Assembly (NCBI GenBank): GCA_038749105.1
Contig: JBCDIM010000006.1
Location: forward strand, 1 to 64,000
Reading direction: 5' to 3'
Source: JBCCOW01 sp038749105
Lineage (GTDB): Bacteria; Planctomycetota; Phycisphaerae; Phycisphaerales; Phycisphaeraceae
Length of the DNA stretch: 64,000 bases
The stretch's first letter is position 1. Every line of letters starts with the position of its first letter. Below the pieces are notes generated by a model. That model did no database searches. It saw only the letters and a list, made by a program, of their open reading frames with translations, and was not told the DNA's origin. Positions 32,245 through 40,471 of the stretch are shown here, piece by piece. Made by a program: the position numbers and the translations under genes.

Positions 32245-33132
32245 ATGCCCCTGCTCAACGTCGGCTCGCTCAACCTCGACCTCGTCTACCGGCTCCCGTC
32301 CATCGTCGCGCCCGGCCAAACCCTCCCCAGCCACGACCGCCAAGTCTTCTGCGGCGGCAAGGGAGCCAACCAGTCCATCGCCGCCGCGCGTGCCGGCGCC
32401 ACCGTCCTCCATGCCGGCAATCTCGGGCACGACGGCCAACCCCTCCTCGACGCCCTCCACGCCGAGGCCATCAACACGACGCTCATCCAGACCCACCCCG
32501 ACGCCCCGTCCGGCCACGCCATCATCCAGGTCGACGACGCCGGCGAAAACGCCATCCTCCTCTACCCCGGCACGAACCACCGCCTCACCCTCGACCAGAT
32601 CACCGCCGCCCTCGACACCCTCGACCCTCACGACGCCGATCACTTCGTCCTCACCCAGAATGAAACCAACCGCGTCGACGAGCTCCTCGCCGCCGCCCAC
32701 GCCCGCGGCCTCCGCACCGCGTTCAACCCTGCACCGATGACCCCCGACGTCAAGGCCTTCCCGCTCGAAGGCATCGACCTGCTGATCGTCAACGAGTCCG
32801 AAGCCCACGCCCTCGCCGACACCTCCGACCCCGACGCTGCCCTGGACCGGCTCCACCAACGCACCGGCGGTGCCATCGTCCTCACCCTCGGCAGCCGCGG
32901 CGCGCTCTACCGGGACGCCGACCACGCGAAGCTCCACACCCCGGCCCAACCCGTCGCCCCCATCGATACCACTGCCGCCGGCGACACCTTCATCGGCTTC
33001 CTGCTCGCCCGACTCCTCGCCGGCGACCCACCCGAGCCAGCCCTGCAGACCGCCACCGCCGCCGCCGCTCTCGCCGTCACCCGGCCCGGCGCGATCGCCT
33101 CCATCCCCCGCCTCAACGAACTCCCCGCCTGA
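32245..33132 (+). CDS. PfkB-family carbohydrate kinase, ribokinase-like
   Basis: 295 residues. NVGSLNLDLVYRLP at the N-terminus, FCGGKGANQSIAAARAG (substrate-binding GG motif), a TLGSRGALY ATP-side strand and DTTAAGDTFIGFLLARLL with the catalytic Asp in GD place it with ribokinases (D-ribose + ATP to ribose 5-phosphate). The N-terminus begins without any lead. Substrate could also be another sugar or nucleoside. No ribose transporter or regulator is nearby. Confidence 0.85.
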   Translation: MPLLNVGSLNLDLVYRLPSIVAPGQTLPSHDRQVFCGGKGANQSIAAARAGATVLHAGNLGHDGQPLLDALHAEAINTTLIQTHPDAPSGHAIIQVDDAGENAILLYPGTNHRLTLDQITAALDTLDPHDADHFVLTQNETNRVDELLAAAHARGLRTAFNPAPMTPDVKAFPLEGIDLLIVNESEAHALADTSDPDAALDRLHQRTGGAIVLTLGSRGALYRDADHAKLHTPAQPVAPIDTTAAGDTFIGFLLARLLAGDPPEPALQTATAAAALAVTRPGAIASIPRLNELPA

Positions 33133-33190
33133 CGCAAGCCCTGACGCTCTATCCTTCGGCAACCTCCAACACCCACCCGAAAGGAACGCC

Positions 33191-33397
33191 ATGCCCGAAG
33201 GCACCACCACCTGGCCCGACCTCGCCATCGGCCTCTACGACAAGCTCACCGGCCGAAACGCCGAGATCACCTACGACTTCCAGAACCTGCAGATCGACGT
33301 GCCCTCCGCCGCCGACGACAACGCCACCCACGCCACCTGGAAAATCAACGGCGTCCTCAAGGTCCGCACCACCGACCTCAGCAAAGCCGACAGCTAA
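33191..33397 (+). CDS. Small hypothetical protein
   Basis: 68 residues, acidic-to-neutral, mixed helix then two beta strands (AEITYDFQNLQIDVPS; ATWKINGVLKVRTTDL). AAGGA lies 6-10 bases before the ATG. The same frame is open upstream inside the ribokinase gene, but in the wrong frame and without sense. No family recognised. The strands recall a short single-domain beta sheet protein. Confidence 0.6.
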   Translation: MPEGTTTWPDLAIGLYDKLTGRNAEITYDFQNLQIDVPSAADDNATHATWKINGVLKVRTTDLSKADS

Positions 33398-33426
33398 CCC
33401 ACGCACCCAACCCATACCCCCAAACG

Positions 33427-33452
33427 TTTAGCCCGGTCGCTTGCGACTGGTC
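33427..33452. repeat. Imperfect palindrome in the gap between two small genes
   Basis: TTTAGCCCGGTCGC-TT-GCGACTGGTC, arms of eight with one wobble. It is preceded by TTTA, as is the element at 24862. Confidence 0.45.
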
Positions 33453-33465
33453 ACCCACACCCACC

Positions 33466-33879
33466 GTGACCGCCCCCGCCACCCCATCCCGACCCGGCCT
33501 CGCCTTCCACGGCCAGGTCCACATCACCGTCAACGACCAATCCGCCCGACTCACCGCCGACGGCCAACGCCTCACCCTCCACGCCGACTCCCTGACCACC
33601 CTCAACGCCCTCCGCCAAGGCCTCCCCCAACTGCCCTCCAGCACCAGCCCCGAAGCCGGCTACAAAACCGCCGCCCCGCCCGACCCCATCCAGGACCTGA
33701 TCCGCAAAACCGGCCTGCACTTCGCCGTCGTGGTCAACCAACACACCGTCTTCGAGCTCAGCCCCGACCACACCTCCAGCCTCCTCGGCAAGGCCCTGGG
33801 CATCCCCGGCAAGGTCCGACCCCTCGCCGCCTTCAAGTCGCTCATCACCCCCAAGCGCGATGCCCCATCCCAGCCCTGA
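33466..33879 (+). CDS. Hypothetical protein
   Basis: 137 residues from a GTG. A first strand pair (FHGQVHITVNDQSARLTADGQRLTLHA) with a following helix (LTTLNALRQGL) suggests a small alpha/beta domain, and LHFAVVVNQHTVFELS lies in the second half. N-terminal PATPSRP tail. No family recognised. It lies 68 bases after the 68-residue protein gene and may be in the same transcript. Confidence 0.55.
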   Translation: MTAPATPSRPGLAFHGQVHITVNDQSARLTADGQRLTLHADSLTTLNALRQGLPQLPSSTSPEAGYKTAAPPDPIQDLIRKTGLHFAVVVNQHTVFELSPDHTSSLLGKALGIPGKVRPLAAFKSLITPKRDAPSQP

Positions 33880-33912
33880 TTCAATCCCCACCTCACCCCG
33901 CACCCGTTCCTC

Positions 33913-35406
33913 TCACACCATCTCAACCATCTCGCTCACATTCCCCGTGACCGATGCCCGCGTGAACGCCCCGTCCTGCGCGTGCGCCTTCGCCCACACC
34001 GGGCCCGTCGGCGTCAGCATCGTCCCCGAGATCCGCCCCGACACCTCCGAGCCTTCGGTTAACGCCAGCCGATACCGCCCCATGATCCGCGGCAGCGCCA
34101 CCCGGAACACCAGCAACGCCAGCTGCGCCCCGATGCACCGCCTCGGCCCCGCCCCAAACGGCAGATACGCATAAGGCCCCGGCCGAATGTCCTTCCAACG
34201 CTCCGGCAAAAACCGCTGCGGCTCCGGGTACAGGCCCGTCAGCAGCCGGTGCGTCACGTACTGGCTGAACACCACCGGCGTCCCGCGGTCCAGTGACAAG
34301 CCGCCCAGCTCCGTCGCCCGGCTCGTCAGCCGTTGCGAATACCCCGAGGCCGGCAACAACCGCATGCTCTCCCGCACGACGCCTTCCAGATAGGGCCGGG
34401 CCGTCGGCACATCCACCGGCACCCCGCCACCCGCTGCATCCATCCCACCCGTCGCCTCCAACTCATCCAGCAACCGGCCCGCCACCTCGGGGTGCAAGCC
34501 CAGCAGCGTCAGCGTCCAAGTCAGCGTGTTCGCCGTCGTCATGTGTGCAGCCCCGAACAGCACCGCTGTCTGACCGACCAGCTCCGTGTCGTCCAGCATC
34601 CCCTCTGCGTCGTACCCCACCAGCAACCGCCACAACACATCCCGCCCCTCGTGCTCGGCCCGCCTTGCCGCAATCAGCTCCCGGATCTTGACTTCCAACG
34701 CCTCCGCCTCCGCGTTCAGCCCTTCATACCCCTCCGCCGACCGCGCGTCCGGCCGCATCGCCATCATCCCCACCTCGTGGTTCAACCGAACCCACGACGC
34801 CAGCATCTCCCCCACCTCATACGCCAGCCCCTGGTGATCCACCCCGAACAGCACCGTGCACGTCACCCGCAGCATGAACCGCGTCATCGCCTCAAACAGG
34901 TCCACCTCGCCGCCCACCTCCCAGCCGTCGAGCATCTCGTCCGTCAACCCCCGCACCGTGTCCTCGTACCCCCGGATCGCCGTCCGCTGGAACGGCTCGG
35001 CGATCACTTTCCGGTGCTTCTGATAATCCGACCCGTTCATCGTCAGCAGCCCCGCCGTCAACCGACGCTGCGCCGACCGCTTCGACCCCCGCAGCGGGAA
35101 GAAGTGGCTGTGGTACGTCTCCAGGTCCGTCAGCACCCGCTTCACCAGGTCCGGCCCAAAGGCGAACACCATCCGCCGACCGCCGTCCTCCAAGACCGCC
35201 AACTCCCCGTGCTCCCGCATCAGCGCCATCATCACCCGCCCCGGGTCTTCCACAAACTCCAGCAACGAGCCCCGTGTCACCCCGCCCGCCCTACCCGCCA
35301 CGCCACCCCCCTCGAAACCCATGCTCTCCGAGCGTGGGTCCGCGCCCTCGTGCTCACCCCGTGTATACGGACAGGCCCCCCCGATTTCGTCACGCTTTTG
35401 AGTCAT
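33913..35406 (-). CDS. Cytochrome P450
   Basis: 497 residues. The heme loop is FGAGPRRCIGAQLA (Cys near residue 440), the K-helix has ESMR, and the I-helix has LFGAAHMTTANTLTWTL. No N-terminal membrane anchor is seen. The start is uncertain: an ATG with GGAG about 11 bases ahead is used; a TTG ten codons up is the alternative. Residues ~22-40 (GADPRSESMGFEGGG) come from a palindromic repeat and do not look like P450. It lies 41 bases after the PhrB-like photolyase gene on the same strand; no redox partner is adjacent. Confidence 0.85.
   Translation of the reverse strand: MTQKRDEIGGACPYTRGEHEGADPRSESMGFEGGGVAGRAGGVTRGSLLEFVEDPGRVMMALMREHGELAVLEDGGRRMVFAFGPDLVKRVLTDLETYHSHFFPLRGSKRSAQRRLTAGLLTMNGSDYQKHRKVIAEPFQRTAIRGYEDTVRGLTDEMLDGWEVGGEVDLFEAMTRFMLRVTCTVLFGVDHQGLAYEVGEMLASWVRLNHEVGMMAMRPDARSAEGYEGLNAEAEALEVKIRELIAARRAEHEGRDVLWRLLVGYDAEGMLDDTELVGQTAVLFGAAHMTTANTLTWTLTLLGLHPEVAGRLLDELEATGGMDAAGGGVPVDVPTARPYLEGVVRESMRLLPASGYSQRLTSRATELGGLSLDRGTPVVFSQYVTHRLLTGLYPEPQRFLPERWKDIRPGPYAYLPFGAGPRRCIGAQLALLVFRVALPRIMGRYRLALTEGSEVSGRISGTMLTPTGPVWAKAHAQDGAFTRASVTGNVSEMVEMV
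35317..35339. repeat. Palindromic element, CCCACGGA-like family, inside the P450 gene
   Basis: ACCCATGCTC-TCC-GAGCGTGGGT, nine of ten bases pair. Read on the minus strand as DPRSESMGF. Confidence 0.6.
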
Positions 35407-35446
35407 CTTGCCTGCTCCACCCACGGAGTCTACCAAGCCCTCTGGA

Positions 35447-36970
35447 CTACCCCGTCACCCGGCTTAAAAACCCTTCCGCCGCCGAGAAAATCCGCTCCTT
35501 CCGCTCCGGCTTCATCTTGTCCAGGCTCCTCGGCATCATGCTCAGCCGAGGGTTCCCCGAGAAGAACTTGCGGTGCGTCTCGATAAACCGCCAGTACAAA
35601 CCATCCATCACTTCCGTCCAGTCTTCCTCGCCTTTCTTGGGCTTCGCATAATCCGACATCTTGAAGATGTAATTGCTCCCACAGATATACGGCTTGGTCG
35701 CAAAGATCCCGCCATCGGACATCAGCCCCATCCCGTACACGTTCGGCCCCATCACCCAGTCCGAACTGTCCACAAACATCGTCATAAACCAGTCGTGGGC
35801 GGCCCTCGGCTCGACCTCGCACAGGTTCATCAGGTTGCTCAACACCATCAGCCGTTCGATGTGGTGGCACCACCCGTACTTCACCGCCTTCCGGATCGCG
35901 TCGTCCAACGGCGCCAGCCCCGTCGTCCCGTCCCACCAGCACGGCTTCATCTTGCGGTGGTGACCCCAGAAGTTCTCCCGGTCCTGACGCTCCGAATACC
36001 GCTGATAAATCCCCCGGATGAACTCCCGCCAACCAATCACCTGACGCACAAACCCCTCCAGGCTGTTCATCGGCGCACCGGTCTCCACCGCCCGCTGCAC
36101 GATCTCCTCCGGCGTCAACAGACCCAGGTTAATCATCGGCGAAACCACGGAGTGAAACAGAACCGGATCCCGCTTCGATAACGCGTCCTCGTAGTCCCCG
36201 AACAACTCGAACCGCTGCTCCAAAAACTCCCGCAGCCACGCCAACGCCTGCCGCCGCGTCGTCGGCAACCAAAACCCGCCTTCCTCTGGGAGCTCCCCCG
36301 GGTGATCCGCAAACCGCTCCTCGATCACTCCCCGCACGGCCGCGACATGCTCGGTCGGCTCGGCCCAACTCGTCTCGGGGATATCCACGCCCTTGGGCAG
36401 CTTCTTCCGGTTGTCTTCATCAAAACTCCACTTCCCACCTTCCGGCGTCCCGTCCGCGTTCATCAATACGTCCAGCCGCTTGCGCTGCTGCTCGTAGAAC
36501 TTCGCCATGAACGGCCGCTTCCCGCTGTCGAGATACGCCGCGAACGTTTCGCGCGGCGTCAGGAACATCGGGCTCTCCAAGAACTCCAATTCCAACCCGT
36601 GATCGTCCGCGAACGCCTCCATCCGCGACTCAAAGAACTTGTCCTCGATCTCGAACATCACCAGCCGCTTGAACCTCTTACCCTTGATAAATCGCTCGAG
36701 CTTTGTTTCGTACTTGGCGGTGATGGCTGCACCCTTCTGATCCTCGAGCTTCTCGTAGTGCACCGAGCAGTCGTTGCAGCGCAGCTCGTCGGCGTGGGCC
36801 CGCATCGCGGCGAGGAACAGGAGGATCTTCTGCTTGTGGTGCTTCACGTAGGTGCAGAGCCCGACGTCCTCGGCCATGAAGAAGGCGGCGTCGCGGTGCG
36901 GCTTGAGGCAGCGGAACGGGAAGAGCTGGTTGCCGAGGATGACGAAGAGGGTGTCCGGGCTTTTGGGCAT
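35447..36970 (-). CDS. PhrB-type (FeS-BCP family) photolyase/cryptochrome without the Fe-S cysteines
   Basis: 507 residues, the usual size for the deoxyribodipyrimidine-photolyase-related (PhrB) family. N-terminal LFVILGNQLFP, then the FAD domain: FREFIRGIY-like WREFIRGIYQRY, HHIERLMVLSNLMNL, DWFMTMFVDSSDWVMGPNVYGMGLMSDGG, KPYICGSNYIFKMSDY. In known members the Y after MSD is followed by CxxCR and later ACPF, which with one more Cys hold a 4Fe-4S cluster; here these read AKPKKGEEDWTEVMDG with no Cys. Fold and FAD site look intact. It is divergent from the class II photolyase across 33 bases. Confidence 0.9.
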   Translation of the reverse strand: MPKSPDTLFVILGNQLFPFRCLKPHRDAAFFMAEDVGLCTYVKHHKQKILLFLAAMRAHADELRCNDCSVHYEKLEDQKGAAITAKYETKLERFIKGKRFKRLVMFEIEDKFFESRMEAFADDHGLELEFLESPMFLTPRETFAAYLDSGKRPFMAKFYEQQRKRLDVLMNADGTPEGGKWSFDEDNRKKLPKGVDIPETSWAEPTEHVAAVRGVIEERFADHPGELPEEGGFWLPTTRRQALAWLREFLEQRFELFGDYEDALSKRDPVLFHSVVSPMINLGLLTPEEIVQRAVETGAPMNSLEGFVRQVIGWREFIRGIYQRYSERQDRENFWGHHRKMKPCWWDGTTGLAPLDDAIRKAVKYGWCHHIERLMVLSNLMNLCEVEPRAAHDWFMTMFVDSSDWVMGPNVYGMGLMSDGGIFATKPYICGSNYIFKMSDYAKPKKGEEDWTEVMDGLYWRFIETHRKFFSGNPRLSMMPRSLDKMKPERKERIFSAAEGFLSRVTG

Positions 36971-36992
36971 GGCCGAGGACTGTAGGCCGCGC

Positions 36993-36998
36993 TATCGT
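36993..36998 (+). promoter_or_regulatory. -10 hexamer for a leaderless mRNA
   Basis: TATCGT, five bases before the class II photolyase ATG. On the opposite strand TACAGT stands eight bases before the PhrB-type ATG, so both promoters would have to lie in or beyond each other's coding start. Confidence 0.35.
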
Positions 36999-37003
36999 CG
37001 GTC

Positions 37004-38434
37004 ATGACGCAGCCGATCCCGATCGAAGACGAACGCCTCGCCGAGCTCAATGACGCCCCGATACATGAAGACGCGGAGTACGTGCTGTACTGGATGCAGG
37101 CCGCCCAGCGGGCCGAACACAACGAGGCCCTCGAGCTCGCGGTCTGGCAGGCCAACCGCCTCGGCAAGCCGCTGCTGGTCGGCTTCGCCCTCGACGACAC
37201 GTTCCCCGGCACGGCCGCCCGCCACAAGGCGTTCCTGATCGACGGGCTGATCGACATCGAGTCCGCCCTCCACGAGCGTGGCATCCCGTTCGTCGTCCAG
37301 CTCGGGCCGATCCCCAAGCTTGCCCTGAAGTGGTCGAAAGACGCGTGCCTCGTCGTCACCGACGTCGGCTATCTGCGTTACCAGCGTGGCTGGCGGGACA
37401 CCGTTGCGGACGACGCGCCCTGCCGGGTGATCGCGGTCGAGACCAACGTGTGCGTGCCGCTCGAGACCGTGACCGACAAGGCCGAGTTCGCCGCCCGCAC
37501 CATCCGCCCCAAGATCCACCGCCAGCTCGGCCGATTCCTCGTGGAGCTGCCCCCGCTGAAGCTCGAGACGGCTTCACTTGACCTGCCCTTCACCGGCGAA
37601 GACCTGTCCAAACCCGACGCCCTGCTCAAGAAGCTCAAGGTCAACACGGATATCGCGCCGGTCCCGTTCTTTAAGGGCGGAACCACTGCCGCCAAGCAGC
37701 TCCTGACCACCTTCTGGGCTGAGAAATTCAAGCACTACTCCGCTCACCGCAACCAGCCGCAGACCGACGACACCTCGCACATGTCCAAGTACCTCCGCTT
37801 CGGGCAGATCAGCCCGGTCTGGCTCACCATGCAGGGCAAGGCCAACCGCACGGGCGCAGCCGAGGACCGCAAAGACTTCATCGAGGAGCTCGTGGTCCGC
37901 CGGGAGCTGGCTTACAACTTCTGCTGGTTCACGCCCGACTACGACCAGTACTCCTGCATCCCCGACTGGGCCAAGCGGACCCTCGACGAACACCGCAGCG
38001 ACCCCCGCGACCCGCTGTACACCCCACAGCAGCTCGACGACGCCGAGACGTATGACCCCTACTGGAACGCCGCCCAGCGCGAGATGCGCTACACCGGCTA
38101 CATGCACAACTACATGCGCATGTACTGGGGCAAGAAGATCATGGAGTGGTCCGCCGCCCCGGAAGAAGCCTTCGAGACGATGCTCGAACTCAACAACCGA
38201 TACCACCTCGACGGCCGCGACCCCAACAGTTACGTCGGCGTCGCCTGGTGCTTCGGCATCCACGACCGCGGCTGGACCGAACGCCCGATCCTCGGCAAGA
38301 CCCGCTACATGAACGCCAACGGCCTGAAGCGCAAAGCCGACCCGGATGCCTACGTCCGCAAGGTCGACCGCCTCGTCGCTCTGGCGAAAGGCGAAGAACC
38401 CGCCGAGCCCGTCGCCGACTCCCTCTTCGCCTGA
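37004..38434 (+). CDS. Class II CPD photolyase
   Basis: 476 residues. SHMSKYLRFGQISPVWL, EELVVRRELAYNFCWFTPDYDQYSCIPDWAKRTLDEH, DPYWNAAQREMRYTGYMHNYMRMYWGKKIMEW and LNNRYHLDGRDPNSYVGVAWCFGIHDRGWTERPILGKTRYM are class II hallmarks (FAD pocket and CPD-binding). It repairs cyclobutane pyrimidine dimers with blue or near-UV light. Together with the PhrB-type gene divergent from it and the DUF3253 gene after it, it forms a light-repair group. No antenna-cofactor synthesis gene is here. Confidence 0.95.
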   Translation: MTQPIPIEDERLAELNDAPIHEDAEYVLYWMQAAQRAEHNEALELAVWQANRLGKPLLVGFALDDTFPGTAARHKAFLIDGLIDIESALHERGIPFVVQLGPIPKLALKWSKDACLVVTDVGYLRYQRGWRDTVADDAPCRVIAVETNVCVPLETVTDKAEFAARTIRPKIHRQLGRFLVELPPLKLETASLDLPFTGEDLSKPDALLKKLKVNTDIAPVPFFKGGTTAAKQLLTTFWAEKFKHYSAHRNQPQTDDTSHMSKYLRFGQISPVWLTMQGKANRTGAAEDRKDFIEELVVRRELAYNFCWFTPDYDQYSCIPDWAKRTLDEHRSDPRDPLYTPQQLDDAETYDPYWNAAQREMRYTGYMHNYMRMYWGKKIMEWSAAPEEAFETMLELNNRYHLDGRDPNSYVGVAWCFGIHDRGWTERPILGKTRYMNANGLKRKADPDAYVRKVDRLVALAKGEEPAEPVADSLFA

Positions 38435-38451
38435 AACACCACACCACACCA

Positions 38452-38748
38452 ATGCCAATAGCCGGGCCGCGACGCGGGCCGGTCGCCCACCTGATGCCTG
38501 GTCTTCCACCGCACACCCCCGAGTCCGCCATCCTCACCCTCGTCACCCAGCGCGGCCCAAACAAAACCATCTGCCCGGCCGAAGCCGCCCGCCTACTCAG
38601 CCCCGAAAACTGGCGAGCCCACCTCCCCGCCATCCAAGCCGCTGTCCAACACCTCCACGCCACCGGCCAGATCACTGTGACCCAACGCGGCCAGCCTGCC
38701 GACCCGGCCACCGCCCGCGGCCCGATCCGCCTTGGCCTCCGCGAGTGA
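38452..38748 (+). CDS. DUF3253 protein
   Basis: 98 residues. AILTLVTQRGPNKTICPAEAARLLSPENWRAHLPAIQAAVQHLHATGQITVTQRGQPADP is a DUF3253 winged-helix-like domain. In many bacteria this domain is fused to or beside DUF2256 and near photolyases; here it starts 17 bases after the photolyase stop. A second ATG 14 codons on is an alternative start. Role unknown, probably linked to the photolyase group. Confidence 0.8.
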   Translation: MPIAGPRRGPVAHLMPGLPPHTPESAILTLVTQRGPNKTICPAEAARLLSPENWRAHLPAIQAAVQHLHATGQITVTQRGQPADPATARGPIRLGLRE

Positions 38749-38788
38749 ACGCGGAAATCCCAAAGAGCTTGGGTAAGCTGGCCGCGAT

Positions 38789-39175
38789 ATGGGACGCCAA
38801 CGCCCCACCTCCGATCGAGTCTGGCCCCTATTCAGCTTCGAGGCGAAGCGATGGGAGAAGTACCGAATGCGCGGCCGTCGGAGATATTGTCTCTCAGCCA
38901 GCTGCCTTTCGATCGGCTTCCTGTTGGGCTATCCGCCGACGTGGCTCCCACACTTCAATTTTGTCTCACCCGCACTCTTCGGCCTTCTTCCAAACAAGCC
39001 ATGGGCGATCTGGGTCTGGAACATCCTCAGCGTGAGTCTTTTTCTTCTACTGATGTGGTTGTTGTGGATAGGTGCAGGCAAACGGTGGGAGTACAAGGAA
39101 CGACAGTACGAACTTTGGCTGGACAAACAATCAGACACGTCCACCGACCAAACGCCAAGAGCCGCAACCGATTGA
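38789..39175 (+). CDS. Small membrane protein
   Basis: 128 residues with two membrane segments (CLSASCLSIGFLLGYPPTWLP and AIWVWNILSVSLFLLLMWLLWIGAG) and an acidic-basic tail. The start is uncertain: ATG at the front or ATG 26 codons in (MRGRRRYCLS). The codons are less GC-rich than the neighbours, which may mark recent arrival. No family recognised. Confidence 0.5.
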   Translation: MGRQRPTSDRVWPLFSFEAKRWEKYRMRGRRRYCLSASCLSIGFLLGYPPTWLPHFNFVSPALFGLLPNKPWAIWVWNILSVSLFLLLMWLLWIGAGKRWEYKERQYELWLDKQSDTSTDQTPRAATD

Positions 39176-39183
39176 TCCGGCGA

Positions 39184-39189
39184 TAAACT
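39184..39189 (+). promoter_or_regulatory. -10 hexamer for a leaderless purK mRNA
   Basis: TAAACT, seven bases before the purK ATG; no Shine-Dalgarno. Confidence 0.4.
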
Positions 39190-39196
39190 CCCCGCC

Positions 39197-40423
39197 ATGG
39201 TCAGCCCCGACACCCCCATCCAACCCCCCGCCACGCTTGGCATGCTCGGCGGCGGCCAGCTCGGGCTGATGTTCATCCACGCCGCCCACCGCCGGGGCTA
39301 CCGCGTCCACGTCTTCTGCCCCGACCCCCACTGCCCCGCCGGACGCGCCGCTGACACCCACACCGCCAAGCCCTACGACGACCTCGACGCCGTCGCCGCG
39401 TTCGCCCAAGACGTCGCCGCCGTCACCTACGAGTTCGAGAACGTCCCCGCCGACACCGCCGCCGCCTGCGCCGCCCACGCCCCGGTCCGCCCCGGCCAGC
39501 ACGTGCTGCACATCGCCCAGGACCGGCTTCGCGAGAAGCAGGCCGTCCAACAATTCGGCGTCCCCGTCGGCCCGTTCGCCCCGGTCCACTCCGAAGACGA
39601 ACTCCGCCAAGCGCTCGACGCATTAGGCACCCCCGCGGTCTTAAAGACCGCCCACGGCGGCTACGACGGCAAGGGCCAACGCGTCCTCCACTCCCCCGCC
39701 GACGCACCCTACGCCTGGCACGACCTCGGGCAACGCCCCTGCATCCTCGAAGCCTTCGTCGACTTCGAACAAGAACTCTCCGTCATCGCCGCCCGCAGCG
39801 TGGGTGGCACCATCGAGACCTTCGGCCCCGTCGCCAACACCCACCGCAACCACATCCTCGATGTCTCCGTGGTCCCCTGCGGTGCCCCGCCCCACGTCGA
39901 GCAGCAGGCCCGCGAGGCCGCCACCGCGATCATGCAAGGCCTCGACGTCGTCGGCGTCCTCTGCGTCGAGTTCTTCCAGACCCGACCCGGCTACGAACAG
40001 TCCGGCACGCACCCCGCCGTGCTCGTCAACGAGCTCGCCCCCCGCCCCCACAACTCCGGCCACCTGACGATCGAGGCCTGCGCCCATTCCCAGTTCGACC
40101 AACAAGTCCTGACCGTCACCGGCCACGCACCGCAACCCTTCAACACCCCCGACCACCCGCTGAAGCCCACCGCGATGGCCAACCTGCTCGGCGATCTTTA
40201 CCCACCCCCGCCCGCCCCCCCCGGAACGACCCCCGACTTCACGCTGCTCGCCGAGTATCCCGACGCTACCGCCCACGACTACGACAAGGGCGAACCCCGC
40301 CCGGGCCGCAAGATGGGCCACCTCACCGCCCAGGCCCGCACCGCTCACGAAGCGATCCGCGATGCCGTCGAAGCCCGCGCCCGTCTCGCCCCGCCGGCCC
40401 AACCCCCGATCGCTCCTGAATAA
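39197..40423 (+). CDS. purK: N5-carboxyaminoimidazole ribonucleotide synthase PurK
   Basis: 408 residues, ATP-grasp. LGMLGGGQLGLMFIHAAHRRGYRV at the N-terminus, VTYEFENVP, FGVPVGPFA, VLKTAHGGYDGKGQ (ATP lid), EAFVDFEQELSVIAARS and VNELAPRPHNSGHLTIEAC follow PurK throughout. It joins bicarbonate to AIR using ATP in purine synthesis. PurE, its usual partner, is absent; instead a bicarbonate transporter gene follows 48 bases on. C-terminal ~35 residues are a Pro/Ala tail. Confidence 0.95.
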   Translation: MVSPDTPIQPPATLGMLGGGQLGLMFIHAAHRRGYRVHVFCPDPHCPAGRAADTHTAKPYDDLDAVAAFAQDVAAVTYEFENVPADTAAACAAHAPVRPGQHVLHIAQDRLREKQAVQQFGVPVGPFAPVHSEDELRQALDALGTPAVLKTAHGGYDGKGQRVLHSPADAPYAWHDLGQRPCILEAFVDFEQELSVIAARSVGGTIETFGPVANTHRNHILDVSVVPCGAPPHVEQQAREAATAIMQGLDVVGVLCVEFFQTRPGYEQSGTHPAVLVNELAPRPHNSGHLTIEACAHSQFDQQVLTVTGHAPQPFNTPDHPLKPTAMANLLGDLYPPPPAPPGTTPDFTLLAEYPDATAHDYDKGEPRPGRKMGHLTAQARTAHEAIRDAVEARARLAPPAQPPIAPE

Positions 40424-40471
40424 GAAACCGCAGCACCCGCGCATGATCTGCCATCATGTCAAGGCTCCGCC

